Source: Porphyra umbilicalis | Lineage: Eukaryota; Rhodophyta; Bangiophyceae; Bangiales; Bangiaceae | NCBI GenBank assembly: GCA_002049455.2 | Contig: KV918970.1 | Location: 62,001-126,000 of the forward strand | Direction of reading: 5' to 3' | DNA: 64,000 nt | Shown here: in pieces, positions 41,517-53,160 of the stretch | Layout of the letters: every line of letters begins with the position of its first letter | How positions within the stretch are numbered: position 1 is the first letter of the stretch | Notes under the pieces: generated by a model | What the model was told of the DNA's origin: nothing | The model's input: only the letters and a program-made list of their open reading frames with translations | Databases searched by the model: none | Translations under genes and position numbers: made by a program

Positions 41517-42463
41517 CCACCGCTGCCGCCGCCGTCGCCGCCGCCCCACCCGCCCGCGCGGGGCGGCATGTGCAAAACCGTCTCGCCATACGAGTAGGAG
41601 GCAAAGCGCCGCAGGCGGGAAGGGGGGGGGGGGGTCGTCGCCCGATCCAATACGGCGAGCGTCGAGGCGCCCATGGTGGACGCTGCCGCCGAGGCGGCCG
41701 CCGATGCGCCACCGCCGCCGCCGCCGCCGTCGCCACCACCGCCATCACCACCGCCACCACCACCACCACCACCACCGCCCCCACAAGACGCGGCGGCGCC
41801 GAGCGCCCCCCCACCGAGCGCATCCGCGGCACCCGCCAGCACGTCTGCCGCTGTGCGGGGGGCGGGGCTCACTCTCCCCCCCGCCCCCACCCCCCCCCCC
41901 CCCCCCCCGGCGGCGACGCGGCCACGTGCGACAGCATCAGGGAGGTGCCGAGCGGGGCCGCCGCCCCCACGGTGCGGGCGCCGCCCGTGGGGTGGAGCCC
42001 AAACCCCACCCCCGCCCCGCCAGCCGTGACGGCGGCGGCGGCGGCGCCGTCGCCGCCGCCGCCACCCGCCCCCCGCCCATCCGTAGCGTCGGCCGCGGCG
42101 GCGGCGACCGCCGCCGCCGCCGCCGCCGCGGCCACGTCTGACCCGTCCGCGCCGGCGGAGCGGCCGGGCACGGCCATGGCCGCCGACGCCGTCGGGCGCG
42201 GGGCGCGGGAGCCGCCGCCGCCGCCGCCGGCGACGCTGCCGCCGCCGCGCGCAGGGTCCATCGTCGTGCCACCCCCCCCCCCCCCCCGCGGCCGCGCGGG
42301 CCGGGACGGGCGGCGCGCGCGGCGCGCGCGGCGGGCGGCGCGGGGGGTCGGCGGCACCAGCGGCGGCGGCGGCGGCGCGCGCGGGAGCCCCCCGACCGCG
42401 GCGGCCGCGTCGTGCGCGACGCCGGCGGGGTCCCCGCCGTGGGCAGGGGGGGGTGCCGGCCAC
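39470..42463 (-). CDS. Medium-chain dehydrogenase/reductase (zinc-alcohol dehydrogenase-like) with poly-Gly insertions; frame broken
   Basis: Blocks of an MDR enzyme appear in order on the minus strand. GroES-like start: AVEAVARLVPDPPAHGVLVA, VAAVGVGDTELDLLRG (~41060-40965). PGGELVGRVTAVGRRVAHVS, VGDAVAAGEALP (~40650-40545; the 'GHE..G.V..VG..V....GD.V' block). DGGWAAYVLLPDVAVHPVVD (~40465) and LPDVPLAALLLRRAGHRPAF (~40285-40200). Rossmann part: ALDLTGGGSGAVAAALWALA, PGGVLVLAPP (~40045-39960), then GVRQVPLAAAPPVLAAAAEG (~39780). The frame ends at 39470 (SFFPPSLAL). The catalytic Cys/His ligands of classical ADH are not evident, so it may be a zinc-free quinone-reductase-like member. The frame changes between blocks at C/G runs (e.g. 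~40070-40095 and ~40490). The N-terminal third is poly-Gly with protein-like islands such as FASYSYGETVLHMP. Substrate unknown. Confidence 0.6.
40757..41545. repeat. (GCC)n-type microsatellites within the dehydrogenase gene
   Basis: Two tracts, 40757-40815 and 41370-41540, consist almost entirely of CCGCCGCCG with rare interruptions. On the minus strand they encode poly-Gly, which splits the dehydrogenase between its conserved blocks. A further CCACCACCA tract lies at 41740-41780. Confidence 0.8.
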
Positions 42464-43650
42464 CGCCGCCGCGCTCGCGCGCGCACGCCGGCCGTCGGGA
42501 CGCGCGGGGTGGCGGCGCGACGCGGCGCGTGGTGGCGAGGCGGGCCGCTGCGCGACGACGTGGTGGGCGGCAGGCCCGGCCCGAGCGCGCGGATGCGCAG
42601 GCGCCAGCGGAGCCAGCTGGGCTCTGCCGGCTGCCGCCGACGCGGTCGGTCGGCAGTTGCGCGACGCAACGTGATTGGCGGATCATGCGGTTGGCGCGCC
42701 CGCAGATGCACAATCTCGGGGTGGCTCACGGCCGCCGCGCGGCCGTCGAGCGGCGGGTGGGCCCACCCGCCCCTCCCATCGCTGTGCTCCTTAAACGGGG
42801 TAGGACCACCAACCCAGTTTGTCCAGTGGAAAGGCGTTGTGGGGCGTTCCCACATTGTGGGATTGTGGTCCACATTGAGGGTTTGGGCCACAAAAGTCTG
42901 TTGCAATGCCTGTGGACAGAGCCAAGGCATGTCAGTGAGAGATATCTCCGAAACGGGAACTACGTGACAGCCGTGAACAGGCCAATGGAAGAGCAGATGT
43001 AGGTGACTAGCAGGCCAATGAAAGCTTTCTTCGAGGTTGAATGGTACAATCCTCCTTGAAAGCGGGGGCCGGCACGGGGGGGGGAGGTACCCAGGCGATA
43101 CTTTTTACTGCGGGAGATTTTCCCCAGGCCCTGGCCGTGTACGCCACAAAAGGTTACAGCTCTTGCGTCTCTCGTCGAGAGGTGCGACGCTGGGAGGTAG
43201 AAGTAGCATTGGGAGGGTGGGGTGGCGAGGTGCGAGGGACGTGGCGAGGTGTGAGGGAAGTGGCGAGGTGCGAGGGACATGGCGAGGGGGAGCGGCATTG
43301 ACGATGAAAATGACACGCTCTCAAGCGCATGGCAGTCATGTGTACAGTGCATATTTTCAAGGAGCACCGCCGTTTCCCAGAAGTGTTTAGCCATGATGCT
43401 TCTAGCATGTGGTGCGACGATCTCCGAGCGAAATAGTTTTTCTCAGATCTTGAAGAATCGGTGAAAGACACCTCACTTCATCCAGGCCAAATACGAGAAC
43501 TGGCTGTAGAGATCCCGATTTCCAGCGCTGTGTAGCCGGCGACACGCACTCGCACAGGCATCGCCCTGCCCATCTCCTCCCCTTCCCATCCTTCCCCACC
43601 ATTTCCCCGACCCCTTCTACAACTTGTTCTGGTGCATACACTACTCATCG
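42464..43650. other. Divergent intergenic region between dehydrogenase and isopropylmalate dehydrogenase genes
   Basis: The region should contain the promoters of both flanking genes, as they are transcribed away from each other. GC content drops after ~42780. A short 21-bp tandem repeat (annotated) lies at 43214-43288. CT-rich sequence at 43560-43620 precedes the isopropylmalate dehydrogenase start and is likely its 5' UTR. No TATA box is convincing. No gene supported. Confidence 0.45.
43214..43288. repeat. Tandem repeat, ~21-bp unit, 3.5 copies
   Basis: Units of 'gtggcgaggtgcgagggac' with small changes (ggacgtggcgaggtg, ggaagtggcgaggtg, ggacatggcgagg). Confidence 0.75.
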
Positions 43651-44955
43651 ATGGTGGCCTTTGTCTCGGCCGCCGCCGCCACCGTCGGCGCGGCGTCTCC
43701 CTTTGTGGCCGGCTTCCGCCCCGCCACGGCGGCGCGGCGCCCCCTGTGGGTACCCCGCCCCGCGTCGCCTATCGGCCGGCGATCTACCATCCTTTCCCCT
43801 ATCGCATCTGCCGGTTCCCCCGTCGCCGCCGCGGCGGACACGGTGTCCCCCGCGGCGGCCAAAACGCACACCATCACGCTCCTCCCTGGCGATGGTATTG
43901 GCGATGAGATCATGGACGCGACCGTCAAGGTGCTCGAAGCGGTCGCCTCCCGTTTTGACTTGAGCCTCGCCATGACGTCGGCTCTGATGGGCGGGGCGGC
44001 CATTGACGCAACGGGCGAGCCGCTGCCGGCGGCGACGCTCGACCAGTGCCGCGCGTCGGACGCGGTGCTCCTCGCGTGTATCGGCGGCTACAAGTGGGAC
44101 GACCTCCCCCGCGCGACGCGCCCCGAGACGGGTCTCCTCGCGCTGCGCAAGCAGCTCGGCCTGTTTGCGAACCTCCGCCCGGCCAAGTCGTTTGCGCAGC
44201 TGGAGGGGGCATCCTCCCTGAAGGACGAGGTCGTCAATGGCGTGGACTTGATGGTCGTCCGCGAGCTGACCGGCGGTGTCTACTTTGGGACGCCAAAGGG
44301 CATTGATACGGACCCATCCACAGGCGCGCGCGTCGGGTACTCCAACATGATTTACCACGATTATGAGGTGCAGCGCATCGCGCGGGTCGCCATGGACATT
44401 GCGATGAAGCGGAACAAGGCGGTTGTGTCAGTCGACAAAGCCAACGTCCTCGAAGTGTCCCAGCTGTGGCGGGAGGAGGTGATCAAGGTCGCTGCCGACT
44501 ACCCTGAAGTCGACCTGTCGCACATGTACGTGGACAATGCGGCGATGCAGCTGGTGCGGTGGCCCAAGCAGTTTGACGTCATGGTCACGGGGAACCTGTT
44601 TGGGGACGTCCTCTCGGACTGCGCGTCGATGCTCGTCGGCTCCCTGGGCATGCTCCCGTCCGCGTCGCTCGGCGACGGGTCCGGGCCAGGCGTCTTTGAG
44701 CCTGTCCACGGCTCCGCACCGGACATTGCCGGGCAAGACAAGGCCAACCCGGTCGCGTGCGTGCTGTCTGCGGCCATGATGCTGCGCTATGCCCTCGCAG
44801 AGACGGACGCGGCCGACGCAGTCGAGGCTGCCGTCGAGGCAGTGTTGAACGCGGGCTGGCGGACGGGCGACATCATGTCTGACGGCAAGACCCTCGTCGG
44901 TTGCAAGCGGATGGGTGAGCTGCTCGTCGAGGCGGTATCCGCGGGCGGCAAGTAG
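43651..44955 (+). CDS. leuB: 3-isopropylmalate dehydrogenase, plastid-targeted (434 aa)
   Basis: Leucine biosynthesis: NAD-dependent oxidative decarboxylation of 3-isopropylmalate to 2-oxoisocaproate. The start is Met at 43651 ([13 protein letters not shown]); nine upstream codons in frame back to 43624 look untranslated. Residues 1-~70 form a Ser/Ala/Arg-rich, acid-poor plastid transit peptide with FVAGF. The enzyme begins ~[18 protein letters not shown]. Family signatures: [10 protein letters not shown]...[45 protein letters not shown] (active-site Lys), [40 protein letters not shown], and the NAD-binding [20 protein letters not shown]. Length is normal and the frame is unbroken with no intron. 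The nearest gene is 1.2 kb away and divergent. Codon use is strongly GC-biased like the other host genes. Confidence 0.97.
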   Translation: MVAFVSAAAATVGAASPFVAGFRPATAARRPLWVPRPASPIGRRSTILSPIASAGSPVAAAADTVSPAAAKTHTITLLPGDGIGDEIMDATVKVLEAVASRFDLSLAMTSALMGGAAIDATGEPLPAATLDQCRASDAVLLACIGGYKWDDLPRATRPETGLLALRKQLGLFANLRPAKSFAQLEGASSLKDEVVNGVDLMVVRELTGGVYFGTPKGIDTDPSTGARVGYSNMIYHDYEVQRIARVAMDIAMKRNKAVVSVDKANVLEVSQLWREEVIKVAADYPEVDLSHMYVDNAAMQLVRWPKQFDVMVTGNLFGDVLSDCASMLVGSLGMLPSASLGDGSGPGVFEPVHGSAPDIAGQDKANPVACVLSAAMMLRYALAETDAADAVEAAVEAVLNAGWRTGDIMSDGKTLVGCKRMGELLVEAVSAGGK

Positions 44956-45885
44956 GACGACCAGCGCGATGAGGTGTCGCCGGCATGCGTTTGTGGGTTG
45001 AGAGTCAACCCAGGGCTCCTCCGCTCTCCGCCTTATATTTTCCCTCTCTTTCTTCCCTCGTCCCACCCCCGTGCCCCGCCGGCGCCCATGCCTTCTACCG
45101 GCGGCCACCGCGCCGCTTGTTGAAACGTGCGCAGCGGCGGGCTTCCTTCCCCCCCGCTTGGCGCCAACGCGGATGCACAGCCGCGATGCCCCTGTCGCCG
45201 TCGGGCGGACGGTGCCCTCCCTCCCTCCACTCCCCCTCCCCTCTACGGTCCGGCCGGGCAGTCATCGGTGGCCACCGGCGGTCTCGTGGGGGGGGGCACC
45301 ACGGGGGGAGGGAGGTGGTCCACAGCGGGGGGGGGGGAGGAAGCACTGCCACCCCGTCCACGCTGCCGTCGGGGGAGCCCCGACGGGCGCGCCAGGGCCG
45401 TCTCGCGGGACAGGGGAGGGGGCTGGCGACCGCCGACGGCGCGCCTCGCACGCCCCCTCTCTCTTTCTCTTCTCCCCCGCGCTGCCCAGTGTATCTCTTT
45501 CTCTCCTTCCTCCCGCCTCCCGGTCAATGTTGTTCTTTTCTCCCCGCCAACCTCCCAGTCTCCGCTGCCACCAGACACGCGGCGGACGACCGGCGCCCGT
45601 GTTCATTGCCGGTGGGAAGAGGGGGTGAGCCGCCGCCGGCGCGCGGGCGAGGGGCGACTGCTGCCGAGGGTGGCTGCCGGTGGGTGTGGGAGCGAGGGGG
45701 GAAATGGCACCTGCGCTCTCCGCATAGTCGGTGCTTTGTGGCTGGGGCGGGAAGAGGCAGACGGCGGGGTAGCGTTCGTGCCTGGTCAATCGTCACGGCC
45801 GGCAGAATCCCCATCCAAACGGATTTTAGATGGGCCTTGGATGTTTTCTCGTCACTCTTTGGTTGTTGACGGATGGGCTTTTCTC
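44956..45885. other. Intergenic, CT-rich and GC-rich, no gene supported
   Basis: 3' flank of the isopropylmalate dehydrogenase gene. Ser/Pro/Arg-rich frames overlap on all frames without recognisable features. G runs lie at 45285-45345. Several copies of 'atgggc(c)ttggatg' occur from 45805, at or just outside the left end of the next element. Confidence 0.45.
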
Positions 45886-48800
45886 CTGCTCATCCAAGCC
45901 CATCCAACAGAGTTTTGGATGCACGCCTAAACTTTAGTTAAGGCCGGACATCTGGCTTGAAAATATTTCGCTAAATCGGAGCCACGTATGTCACATTCTT
46001 ACAGCACGAGGCGTAATTTGACCACCCATGACGCCGCTGTCGCCGCCGCCCGTGTCGCACGAACCGTCGACGCCGCCCGTGTCGCACGAACCGTCGCCGT
46101 CACCATCGCCTACAACAGGCACCCCACACTCCCCTCGCCCCGATGGGATCCCCCGTTACCAACCGTGCCTTCGACGTGCTGCTGCTTGTCCTGTCACTCT
46201 TTGGAGGCGCCCTGTCCAAGCATCGACATCCATGGACGGCGACAACGAGGGCGTGTGTCCGAGGTACGTACCCGGCCGCCTCCGCCGATCCCGATGAAGC
46301 AGCGTGAAGCAGTCAGCGGCATGAGCATTTGAAGGCATGATTGGAATGCGTGCCGGCTGGGCATCTTTTTGAGCCTGGGATAGCATGCGGGCGTGCTCCC
46401 ATTCTGTTCCTGCTGGGGTGGACACTGTTCCTAACAATGGCACGGCTTCTATTTATCTTTATTCTTCTTTCCGTATGTCCTGCATCGTTTTCTTGATTGC
46501 AGTGTGTTGCTTGACGTAGCAGATCAAGTAAAGGGCATCACCCACCCCGCCACCGGGCGGCCGATGCCTTTTATTTTTGGACTTTGCTCTCGGGCCTTCC
46601 TTCCGCCCGTAACGGCCGCAGATGAGTACTTGTGCACGGTCTCCCACCTACGTGCTGATTTAGAAGCCCACTCTGAGGCGGCGATGCTGGGGAGGAGCCG
46701 TAACGCTCGGCGCTCGCGTGTGCTTGCTTGTGGAGTTGTCATTGGGGTATCCAACTCATGCGCCATCCCCCGACGCCCTGCCCGTGTAAGGATGTCCAAG
46801 CAATTGGAGGCGTGCACAAGCCAGCGGCATCCCGCCGCTAGCACATCCCCTGCCAAGTACACGCCTGGTCCGGGAATAAAGCCCTACCTCTGGCCATCTG
46901 CCCAGGCGGACCAGGAGCGCGCTTCCTCTCCAGCGGGCCGAACTAGGGTGTGTGCTGGGTGCAGGACAAGTGCTGAGAGAGCCGCTAAACGCGTCCGAAT
47001 TGAGGGTCAAGCCCAGACACTTCCTGCATCAAGCACCGTGCCAGTGGAGGAATGTGGTGCGGCGGGTGGTCCGCGTGCTGCAATGGTCCTCGGCACCCCT
47101 TCGGGACTGCATGCGCTGTCAGAGGCGGCGGCCACCGCCTTGCACCTGCCGGTGCCCCCCCCGCTGGGTGTGGACCGCCTCTCCTGCCTGCGGCAGAGGA
47201 CCCCACGGGTGGGTCCCAGCAGGACGCATCGGAAAATGCATGTGGTGCAAGCGACAAGTCTGCAACGGACACCCCGCCGTTGCAAGAGCCGCGCGGTCCT
47301 GAGAAGCCGGGGCACGCCCTCACAACTCCACGTGCCTCGGTGGCTGAGCCAGGGAGCGTGCCTCTTGACCTCTCGCGGCAGTCGTTCGAGCGATACTTGG
47401 CGGCGCTGCTGGACAAGTATGACTCGTTGGCTGGGCCTGAGCTGTCGACGTTGGACACCCTTCTCAACCGCCACCTGGCTTCCACGAGACCTCCGGACAT
47501 TTCCGTGGCCTTCAAAAACGGCGTGAACCGAACTTACGTGTGGGTACGTAACGGACGGGGCAAAACAGTAAGTGATCGCCACCTCCGACGACGAGCTGAG
47601 GCTCTGACGGGGCTGCAGGCCCGGATCACGGGCAACCGGGCCTCTACCTACGCGTCAGCCCATGCACGGATCCTGCGGCAGGCCCAAGAATCACGGGGCT
47701 TGTCAGTTGTCCCTGTGTGCGGGGCTGGCAGCTTGCCTGCTCGTCTCCAAGCCCTACTTGCGGCCCGCTGCAATTTTAGCGGCGCGCAGTGGAGCCAATT
47801 GCGGGAGGCGTTTGGTGGACGCCATAGCTGCTTTTCCAGTCGCGAGACGCTGTGGGGGGCAGCGGCGGCGGTGGCTAACGAGCCGGGACGGAAAGTGCGC
47901 ACTGACGAGCGAGGCGCCCACTTGGTGAAATTCCACAGCGCTCCCGAGAGCGTGGCGGAGGGGCTGTGGTCGTCAAACCAATGGGTGGACCGCTTCTTTC
48001 GGGACGGGGCGGGGGCTAAGATTGCGCACACGACGGCTTTTGTGCACACTGCACTGGGTGAACCCTACACCCTGCATGCTGATTCGACGCCAAACTTACA
48101 TCTGTGCGTCGGGTTGGACAAGGGTGGGCGTGGCACGCCCACTGCCAAGCTCGTGGCTACTGTGGCCAATCAAGCCTGCCCTCAGAGCCGTCCTAACAGC
48201 ATCTTGATGTCGACAATGCCGTGCATTGCCGATGACAATGCTGCCCTTCATGACATGATTGGGCCGTGCGTGGTGGACCTGGAACGGACCCTCAAGCGAG
48301 GCGTCGTCGTGGGGAGTACCCCCAGGCCTGTAAAGCTCATCTGGACAGGGGACCTGTCCTTTTTGTCGGCGCTGGTCTGCCATGCGGGGGCTACGGCGCG
48401 GTTCCCGTGTGTGTTCTGCCCTGCTGTTATACGACCGGGACCCTTGCACGCGGAGTTGATTGCCAAGTATGGCACGCTCCAACGGCGTGGGGCGCCTCTG
48501 ACTGGGCTGCGCACGCGTCAACAATTCCTCAACGCGATGATGGCCTACCGGACGTGCGATAACGACAGCTTGACACTGCCGTGATCCCCCAAACAACATC
48601 TTCGATTGTCAAGTGTCCATTGCTGGCGGTCGACCCTGCCAAGGTCTCTGTGATTCCCTTGCACACGACTCTAGAAGGTTCCCTCACGTTAATTTGACTT
48701 GGGTTTGGAGGCCGCCTATGAGGCTGGGGGGGCAGACGCCTGCTTGGAAACCGCGGAAGCTCTGAAGCGGGCCCAGTTGGAGGACATTCGTGTCAGCCGC

Positions 48801-50062
48801 GCACCCTACCACGGTGGCGCTCTCGAGGGGCGCGAGTGCCATCGTCTGACCGCCAAGAACCCCCTGGTTTGTGCCGCATTGGCGCCGTACCGGTCGACGG
48901 GATAACTGGCCGCCCTGCGCACTGGGTGGACCGACTGGGAGGCAATTGTCGGGACGCTCAACACCGCTGCGGACATTCCGTTGACCGATATTGAGTCGTT
49001 CAGACGACTGCCGCGGGGTTTGGTGCCCCCCCTACAAGTGGCCTTCCCTTGGCTAAGTGTAACCCCCAAACTGCACGCCCTTGCGCACCACGCGCCTGCC
49101 TTTTTGCGGCGGTTGAGCTCCCTGGTTGCCTGCGGTGAGCAGGCGCTGAAGGCCTGGCATGGTTTCTTTAATTACTCCCAGGCTCGTTGCACGGCCGACT
49201 AGTTCTTCGGAGCGTGCAAGCGGCTGGTCGAGCAAGCCGCGCTGCAGCGCCAGCCGGGGGCCCCATCTGAGCTGGCCAACGGCCAACGCCGCATGCCGTC
49301 CCAGAAGGCGGGGGCGCGCCTGGCGACGCGGCCAAATGACGGGCGCCTGCGGCGCAACAAGGACGCCCAGCGCACCACCGTGGCAGGCGACTCCCGCGCG
49401 GATGAAGAAATGTGCCAATGGGCAAAGAAGCGTGCGTGCAAGGCAATGCCGCACGTGGACGCGTCCAACGCTCGGCACGAGGTGGAGTACGGGTCGGATG
49501 AAGAGTACTCAGATAGTGAGCTTGTGGGCGTGGACGAGGGAATCGACCCAGTGACAGCCTTGGTGATAGCGTAAAGATGTTCTTTCTATGACTGCAAGTA
49601 CCCCGTGAGTCCAGCGCTCTCGCTGCCTCTTTAGTTATTCGGAAGGCGCGTTGCTCCCTCCGCGATGGCGCAGCTCGACTTGCGGAGTCAAGTGTCGCAA
49701 CATATGAGCAATTTGCGAGTGGATCTAAGAGGCATTCCATTCTCTTCGCGTGGAAGAAGCTGTCCACGTGGATGGGACAGGCCCTGTGAAGGGCCTTGAG
49801 GGGAGATTGGACTGAAAGAGCTGGATTTTCATCTCGTGTGCCTGTCGAAAGGTTGAAACTGAGCCAACTGTTCGAAGGATACGGAGTGGACCAATGTGGT
49901 GCCGATTGCATCCTCGAAAGTGATCCGATCGACAATGGTATCCCTTCCAGCAGCGATGGAACTGTGGAAATCACATGAAAAGCCGCATGTCCGCTTTGTT
50001 GGGGTCTTAACTAGGCATGGATGGGATACCGCAGGGCTTTGGATGGGCTTTGGATGGGCATT
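45886..50062 (+). mobile_element. Decayed DNA-transposon-like element with imperfect terminal inverted repeats
   Basis: The two ends carry an imperfect long inverted repeat. Left: 'catccaagcccatccaa', 'gcctaaactttagttaagg' and 'cggacatctggctt' (45886-45958). Right (minus strand): 'catccaaagcccatccaaag', 'gcctagttaagacc' and 'cggacatgcggctt' (50062-49975). Between them lies one large protein-coding region (46504-49574), broken in several places. The exact boundaries and target duplication could not be fixed because the outer 'tggatgggctt' motif is itself repeated. Superfamily not recognised. Confidence 0.5.
46504..49574 (+). pseudogene. Transposase-like protein of unrecognised family, broken
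   Basis: Protein-like sequence runs through several frames. The N-terminal part (from about 46790) has MSKQLEACTSQRHPA and a CxxC motif (TRVCAGCRTSAERAAKRVRI). The middle (47052-48584, 510 codons) is the best part: LDLSRQSFERYLAALLDKYD, YVWVRNGRGKTVSDRHLRRR, LHLCVGLDKGGRGTPTAKLV, MPCIADDNAALHDMIGP, LIWTGDLSFLSALVCHAG, FPCVFC. The C-terminal part (48699-49574) contains ITPKLH-like VTPKLHALAHHAPAFLRRL, EQALKAWHGFFNYSQA and an acidic end. The DKGG...GDLSFL...CVFC order recalls a widespread protein family of unknown function seen in repeat-rich genomes; acidic residues in DKGG, ADDN and GDLS could be catalytic, by inference. The frame is broken several times, so it is not functional. Confidence 0.6.
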
Positions 50063-50900
50063 TCCAGCCGATGGCGTGGTCCCCAGCTCCGCCCGGGAGT
50101 CCTTCGTGTCGAGGTGGCCCGCTCGAGAGACACCGTGTGATCCTTGGCAGGCTCGGCCGTTTCGTATTTCCCTGGCCTTTAGGACAGGGTGCTCTCAAAG
50201 TGTAGTGATGAACACATATACTTAAATCAAGGGACTTTATCTCCGTTTCAGAGGTTGCAGTCTGAATTCGTGTCCTCAGCGCAGTGCACCTCGTTGCTGG
50301 ATCCACCACGAGCCCGGTTCTGACTCAAACTGCTCGTAAACGCTCGTTGAAAACGGGCTCCTGCTTGCACGCTGGGAGTGTTTGCTCGTATCCCGTCCAA
50401 AAAACTCGTTGTGGCGTGCTGGCGACGAGATAAGGGCGTGATTAAGAGCTCTTTGAAGTCCGTTCAAGTTCTTACAAGTGCGACTTGATACGCTAAACTG
50501 TTGCGGTGCTCAGATTGGATCTGTGCCGAGTAGGGCAAGAAATAAGTAGAACGACACCATCATGCAGCCCACGAGCAGAGAATGGTTGCGCCCACTCCGG
50601 GGCGGTGGGTGAGAAGAGAGCAGACAGTTTTCGTAGCCTGCCGCCTCTCTCCCGGCGTGATCCGCTCTGGCCGCCGCCGCAGCCGACACCCTTTCGCGGC
50701 CACCTGCCCCTGCGGCAGCAAGCAAGCACCTCATGTCGTATAGCGTAAAGAATGCACCCCTTCTTCCTTGCTCCCTTTGTCCTTCATCGGCTACCCTAAC
50801 GTCGAACCCCCACCCCCCCCCATCCGCCCCACACCCCGCACATGGATCCCTGACTAATCTGGCCGAGCGTCCCACTCCCTCCCCCCCCCCCCACAATGTA
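50063..50900. other. Intergenic between two transposons, nothing recognisable
   Basis: About 50% GC with a GC-rich part at 50570-50720. Short frames only. A C-run precedes the left terminal repeat of the next element. Confidence 0.45.
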
Positions 50901-50944
50901 CTAGGTTGTTTCACAAAGGCGAGTCTGGTGCGGATCCGCACCGG
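50901..50944 (+). repeat. Left terminal inverted repeat of Harbinger B
   Basis: Pairs with 59629-59672 with two mismatches over 44 bp. Its inner part contains the 16-bp palindrome GGTGCGGATCCGCACC, a candidate protein-binding site. Confidence 0.87.
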
Positions 50945-51176
50945 GAGGCCCCCTGTTGAAATGAGGGAAGGTTTCGACAATAAATATGAATATTCTCTGG
51001 TTTTGCGCACCTTTCGAACGTCTCTCGGATCCGGTGGTGTCCAGACCCCCCGTCGTTCACGATAACGCTCCCGCACCCTTCCATTTCCGGCGCTCTGGAT
51101 CACCCCCCCCTCTGACGGCGCGAATTTGTGAGAGTGCGGGGGTGCGGATTCCGGACCCCCCTCCCACGGGTGCAAA

Positions 51177-52064
51177 ATGAAGGGGTGCGTCCGGCGCCCC
51201 GGAACGCTCTGCTCTTGCCCAACCACGCCCCTCCCCATCACCCACTCCCACCCCCACAGCCGCCGGAGACGTCGGCGCCCCGGTTACGGCGATGCTCGTT
51301 GCCCCCCTGCCATTCCCGACAACGCCCCCTCCCGTCCCGTGCCCCCGCGGCCGCTGCCCGCGTCGGTGCGCCGCCAATGGCGGTGCTCGTTGCCCCCGGC
51401 GCGCCGACTGCTGGCGGGGCGACTGCTTGCAGCTGCGACCGGGTCGGTGACAAGTTGGGCCGCTACTAGCGGCTCTCCTCCCCCCGCCCGTGGCGAGGCC
51501 GCTCTCGCCTGCTGTTCGCCTCGGCGCCCTCATCAGCGTCTTTTCGCCGGAGGGCGGCGGCGGCGACCTGAAGGCCGCCCTCGACGCGAAGATAAGGTTG
51601 GCAACCACAACGGGAGTGGTGGCCGCCGCCGAGGACGGGGGTGGGAGGCGGCGGCGGGGAGGGGTGGGGGGAGGGGGGGGGGGCAGGTGGCAGACGCCGT
51701 GAGAGAGCGCGCCGCGGCGGTGTCGCGGGGGGAGTTGCTTGTCGCTGTGGTGGGGGCGGCGGATGTGGTCCTGGCCACGGCGGCGGCTGAAGCAGGCGGT
51801 GGGGGGGGGGGATACACACCACAGGTGCAGAACGGGGGATTTGGCAGGCAGCCCTTATCGCCCCACGCTGTCAAGACTTTGCCCCGATCGCAGCCTCAAC
51901 CCCCACGGCCGCCGCCGGCGTCAATGCGCCGACGTGTGCGTAAGCCTTTAGCTGTCGGAGGCAGCCCCCCTCCCCTCTCCCCCCCTCCGACGCCCCCGCT
52001 CGTTCCTCCCGGTGGGTTGGCCGGCGGCGAGGCGGCCGCTGGCGGCGGTGCCACTTCCAGCTGA
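51177..52064 (+). CDS. Low-complexity open frame inside Harbinger B (doubtful)
   Basis: A 295-codon Arg/Pro/Gly/Ala-rich frame. One stretch (DAVRERAAAVSRGELLVAVVGAADVVLATAAAEAG) looks more protein-like than the rest, but opposite-strand frames are equally long. It may be a shadow of GC-rich DNA; alternatively a third gene of element B. No family recognised. Confidence 0.2.
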   Translation: MKGCVRRPGTLCSCPTTPLPITHSHPHSRRRRRRPGYGDARCPPAIPDNAPSRPVPPRPLPASVRRQWRCSLPPARRLLAGRLLAAATGSVTSWAATSGSPPPARGEAALACCSPRRPHQRLFAGGRRRRPEGRPRREDKVGNHNGSGGRRRGRGWEAAAGRGGGRGGGQVADAVRERAAAVSRGELLVAVVGAADVVLATAAAEAGGGGGGYTPQVQNGGFGRQPLSPHAVKTLPRSQPQPPRPPPASMRRRVRKPLAVGGSPPPLSPPPTPPLVPPGGLAGGEAAAGGGATSS

Positions 52065-52786
52065 GCTCGGGTGAGCGGTGAGGTGGCGGCGTCCGGGCGC
52101 CCCCCCCCACCCCACCCCCCCCTCCCATGGCGTCTGTCTTCAACCAGGTGAGGCGACGCTACTCGCGCCCGCGTCTCCTTCGTGACAGGCGATGGGCATC
52201 TCCCCGCCCTCATGCCACCAAGGCCGAGACTCTCTCGCCCCCCCCCCGTCGGCGACGCTACACCATGAAAGACGCAGCCACCGCGGACAGGGAGGCGCTC
52301 GGGGTACCGGCTATGTTGGAGATCGTAGTTAAGGGGGATGCCGTTGACGTGGGAGGGGCCGTCGCCGCGGTCATCCTTGACCTCGGCACGGCTGCGTCGC
52401 CGCAGCCCCTGTGCGGCAGCGCCTCTCTTCGGCACCCCGCGGGTGGTCTTTTTTGATGATGCACCGGCGCTCAAAAAAGAAAAAGAAAGAAGCCAATTGT
52501 GGCTGTCTGTTTGTTGTCAACTTTCACCCCACACGACGATGCACGTTTCGATAGGTCCCGCTCGCACGCGTAAACTGGCACACTTTTTCCATCACAGTGT
52601 TGCGTGCCTCGTTGGCATGCGCACCGGGTTCAACCCAGGGGTTGTTGGGGCCGACCGCGTCTGTGGTCTCAAGCTCTGGGTCATCGTGCTGGCGGCAAAT
52701 GTTGTGGAGTACACAACAGACAAGCGCCCAGCTGGTGGCACTGTCGAAGTCCTTCTCCCCGTTGAGACGAAGACGCAGCTCCTTGA

Positions 52787-52801
52787 GGCCCGTTCGCAGA
52801 T
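52787..52801 (+). repeat. Left TIR of Harbinger A
   Basis: GGCCCGTTCGCAGAT, preceded by TGA. Exact inverted match to 56128-56142. Confidence 0.92.
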
Positions 52802-52892
52802 ACCATTCGCAGGAGGCGGGGCCCGCAATCCGAAGCTCTTATCGGCTCGTTACTCGCGCCGCGCGCTGCGCTGCAGCCCGTTGCATCCCGCG

Positions 52893-52931
52893 TTTGTCAA
52901 CATACGCGGTGGCGCCGCGTATGTTGACAAA
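52893..52931. repeat. Perfect 17-bp inverted repeat inside Harbinger A
   Basis: The arms 52893-52909 (TTTGTCAACATACGCGG) and 52915-52931 are exact reverse complements around a 5-nt spacer. The repeat lies between the left TIR and the accessory gene start. It may be a subterminal transposase site or a promoter element; no evidence decides. Confidence 0.85.
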
Positions 52932-53160
52932 CCGCGCTGCGTCGCACTGCACTGCAGTTTCGGCGAATGACCACGAATTGAATAAAAGAAATGCTGTACT
53001 GGAATTCAATTTGTGCTCAACCAGTCGCCTTTTCTGCGTCTAACCCGCGGCGACAGCACCAGCAGTCGGTCTGGCGAACCGCTCTCGTCTCCCCCCACCT
53101 CGTCTCTTTTTTCCACTCCGACATCCATATCCCTGCCATCCGATCACCAGCCCCCATCCC

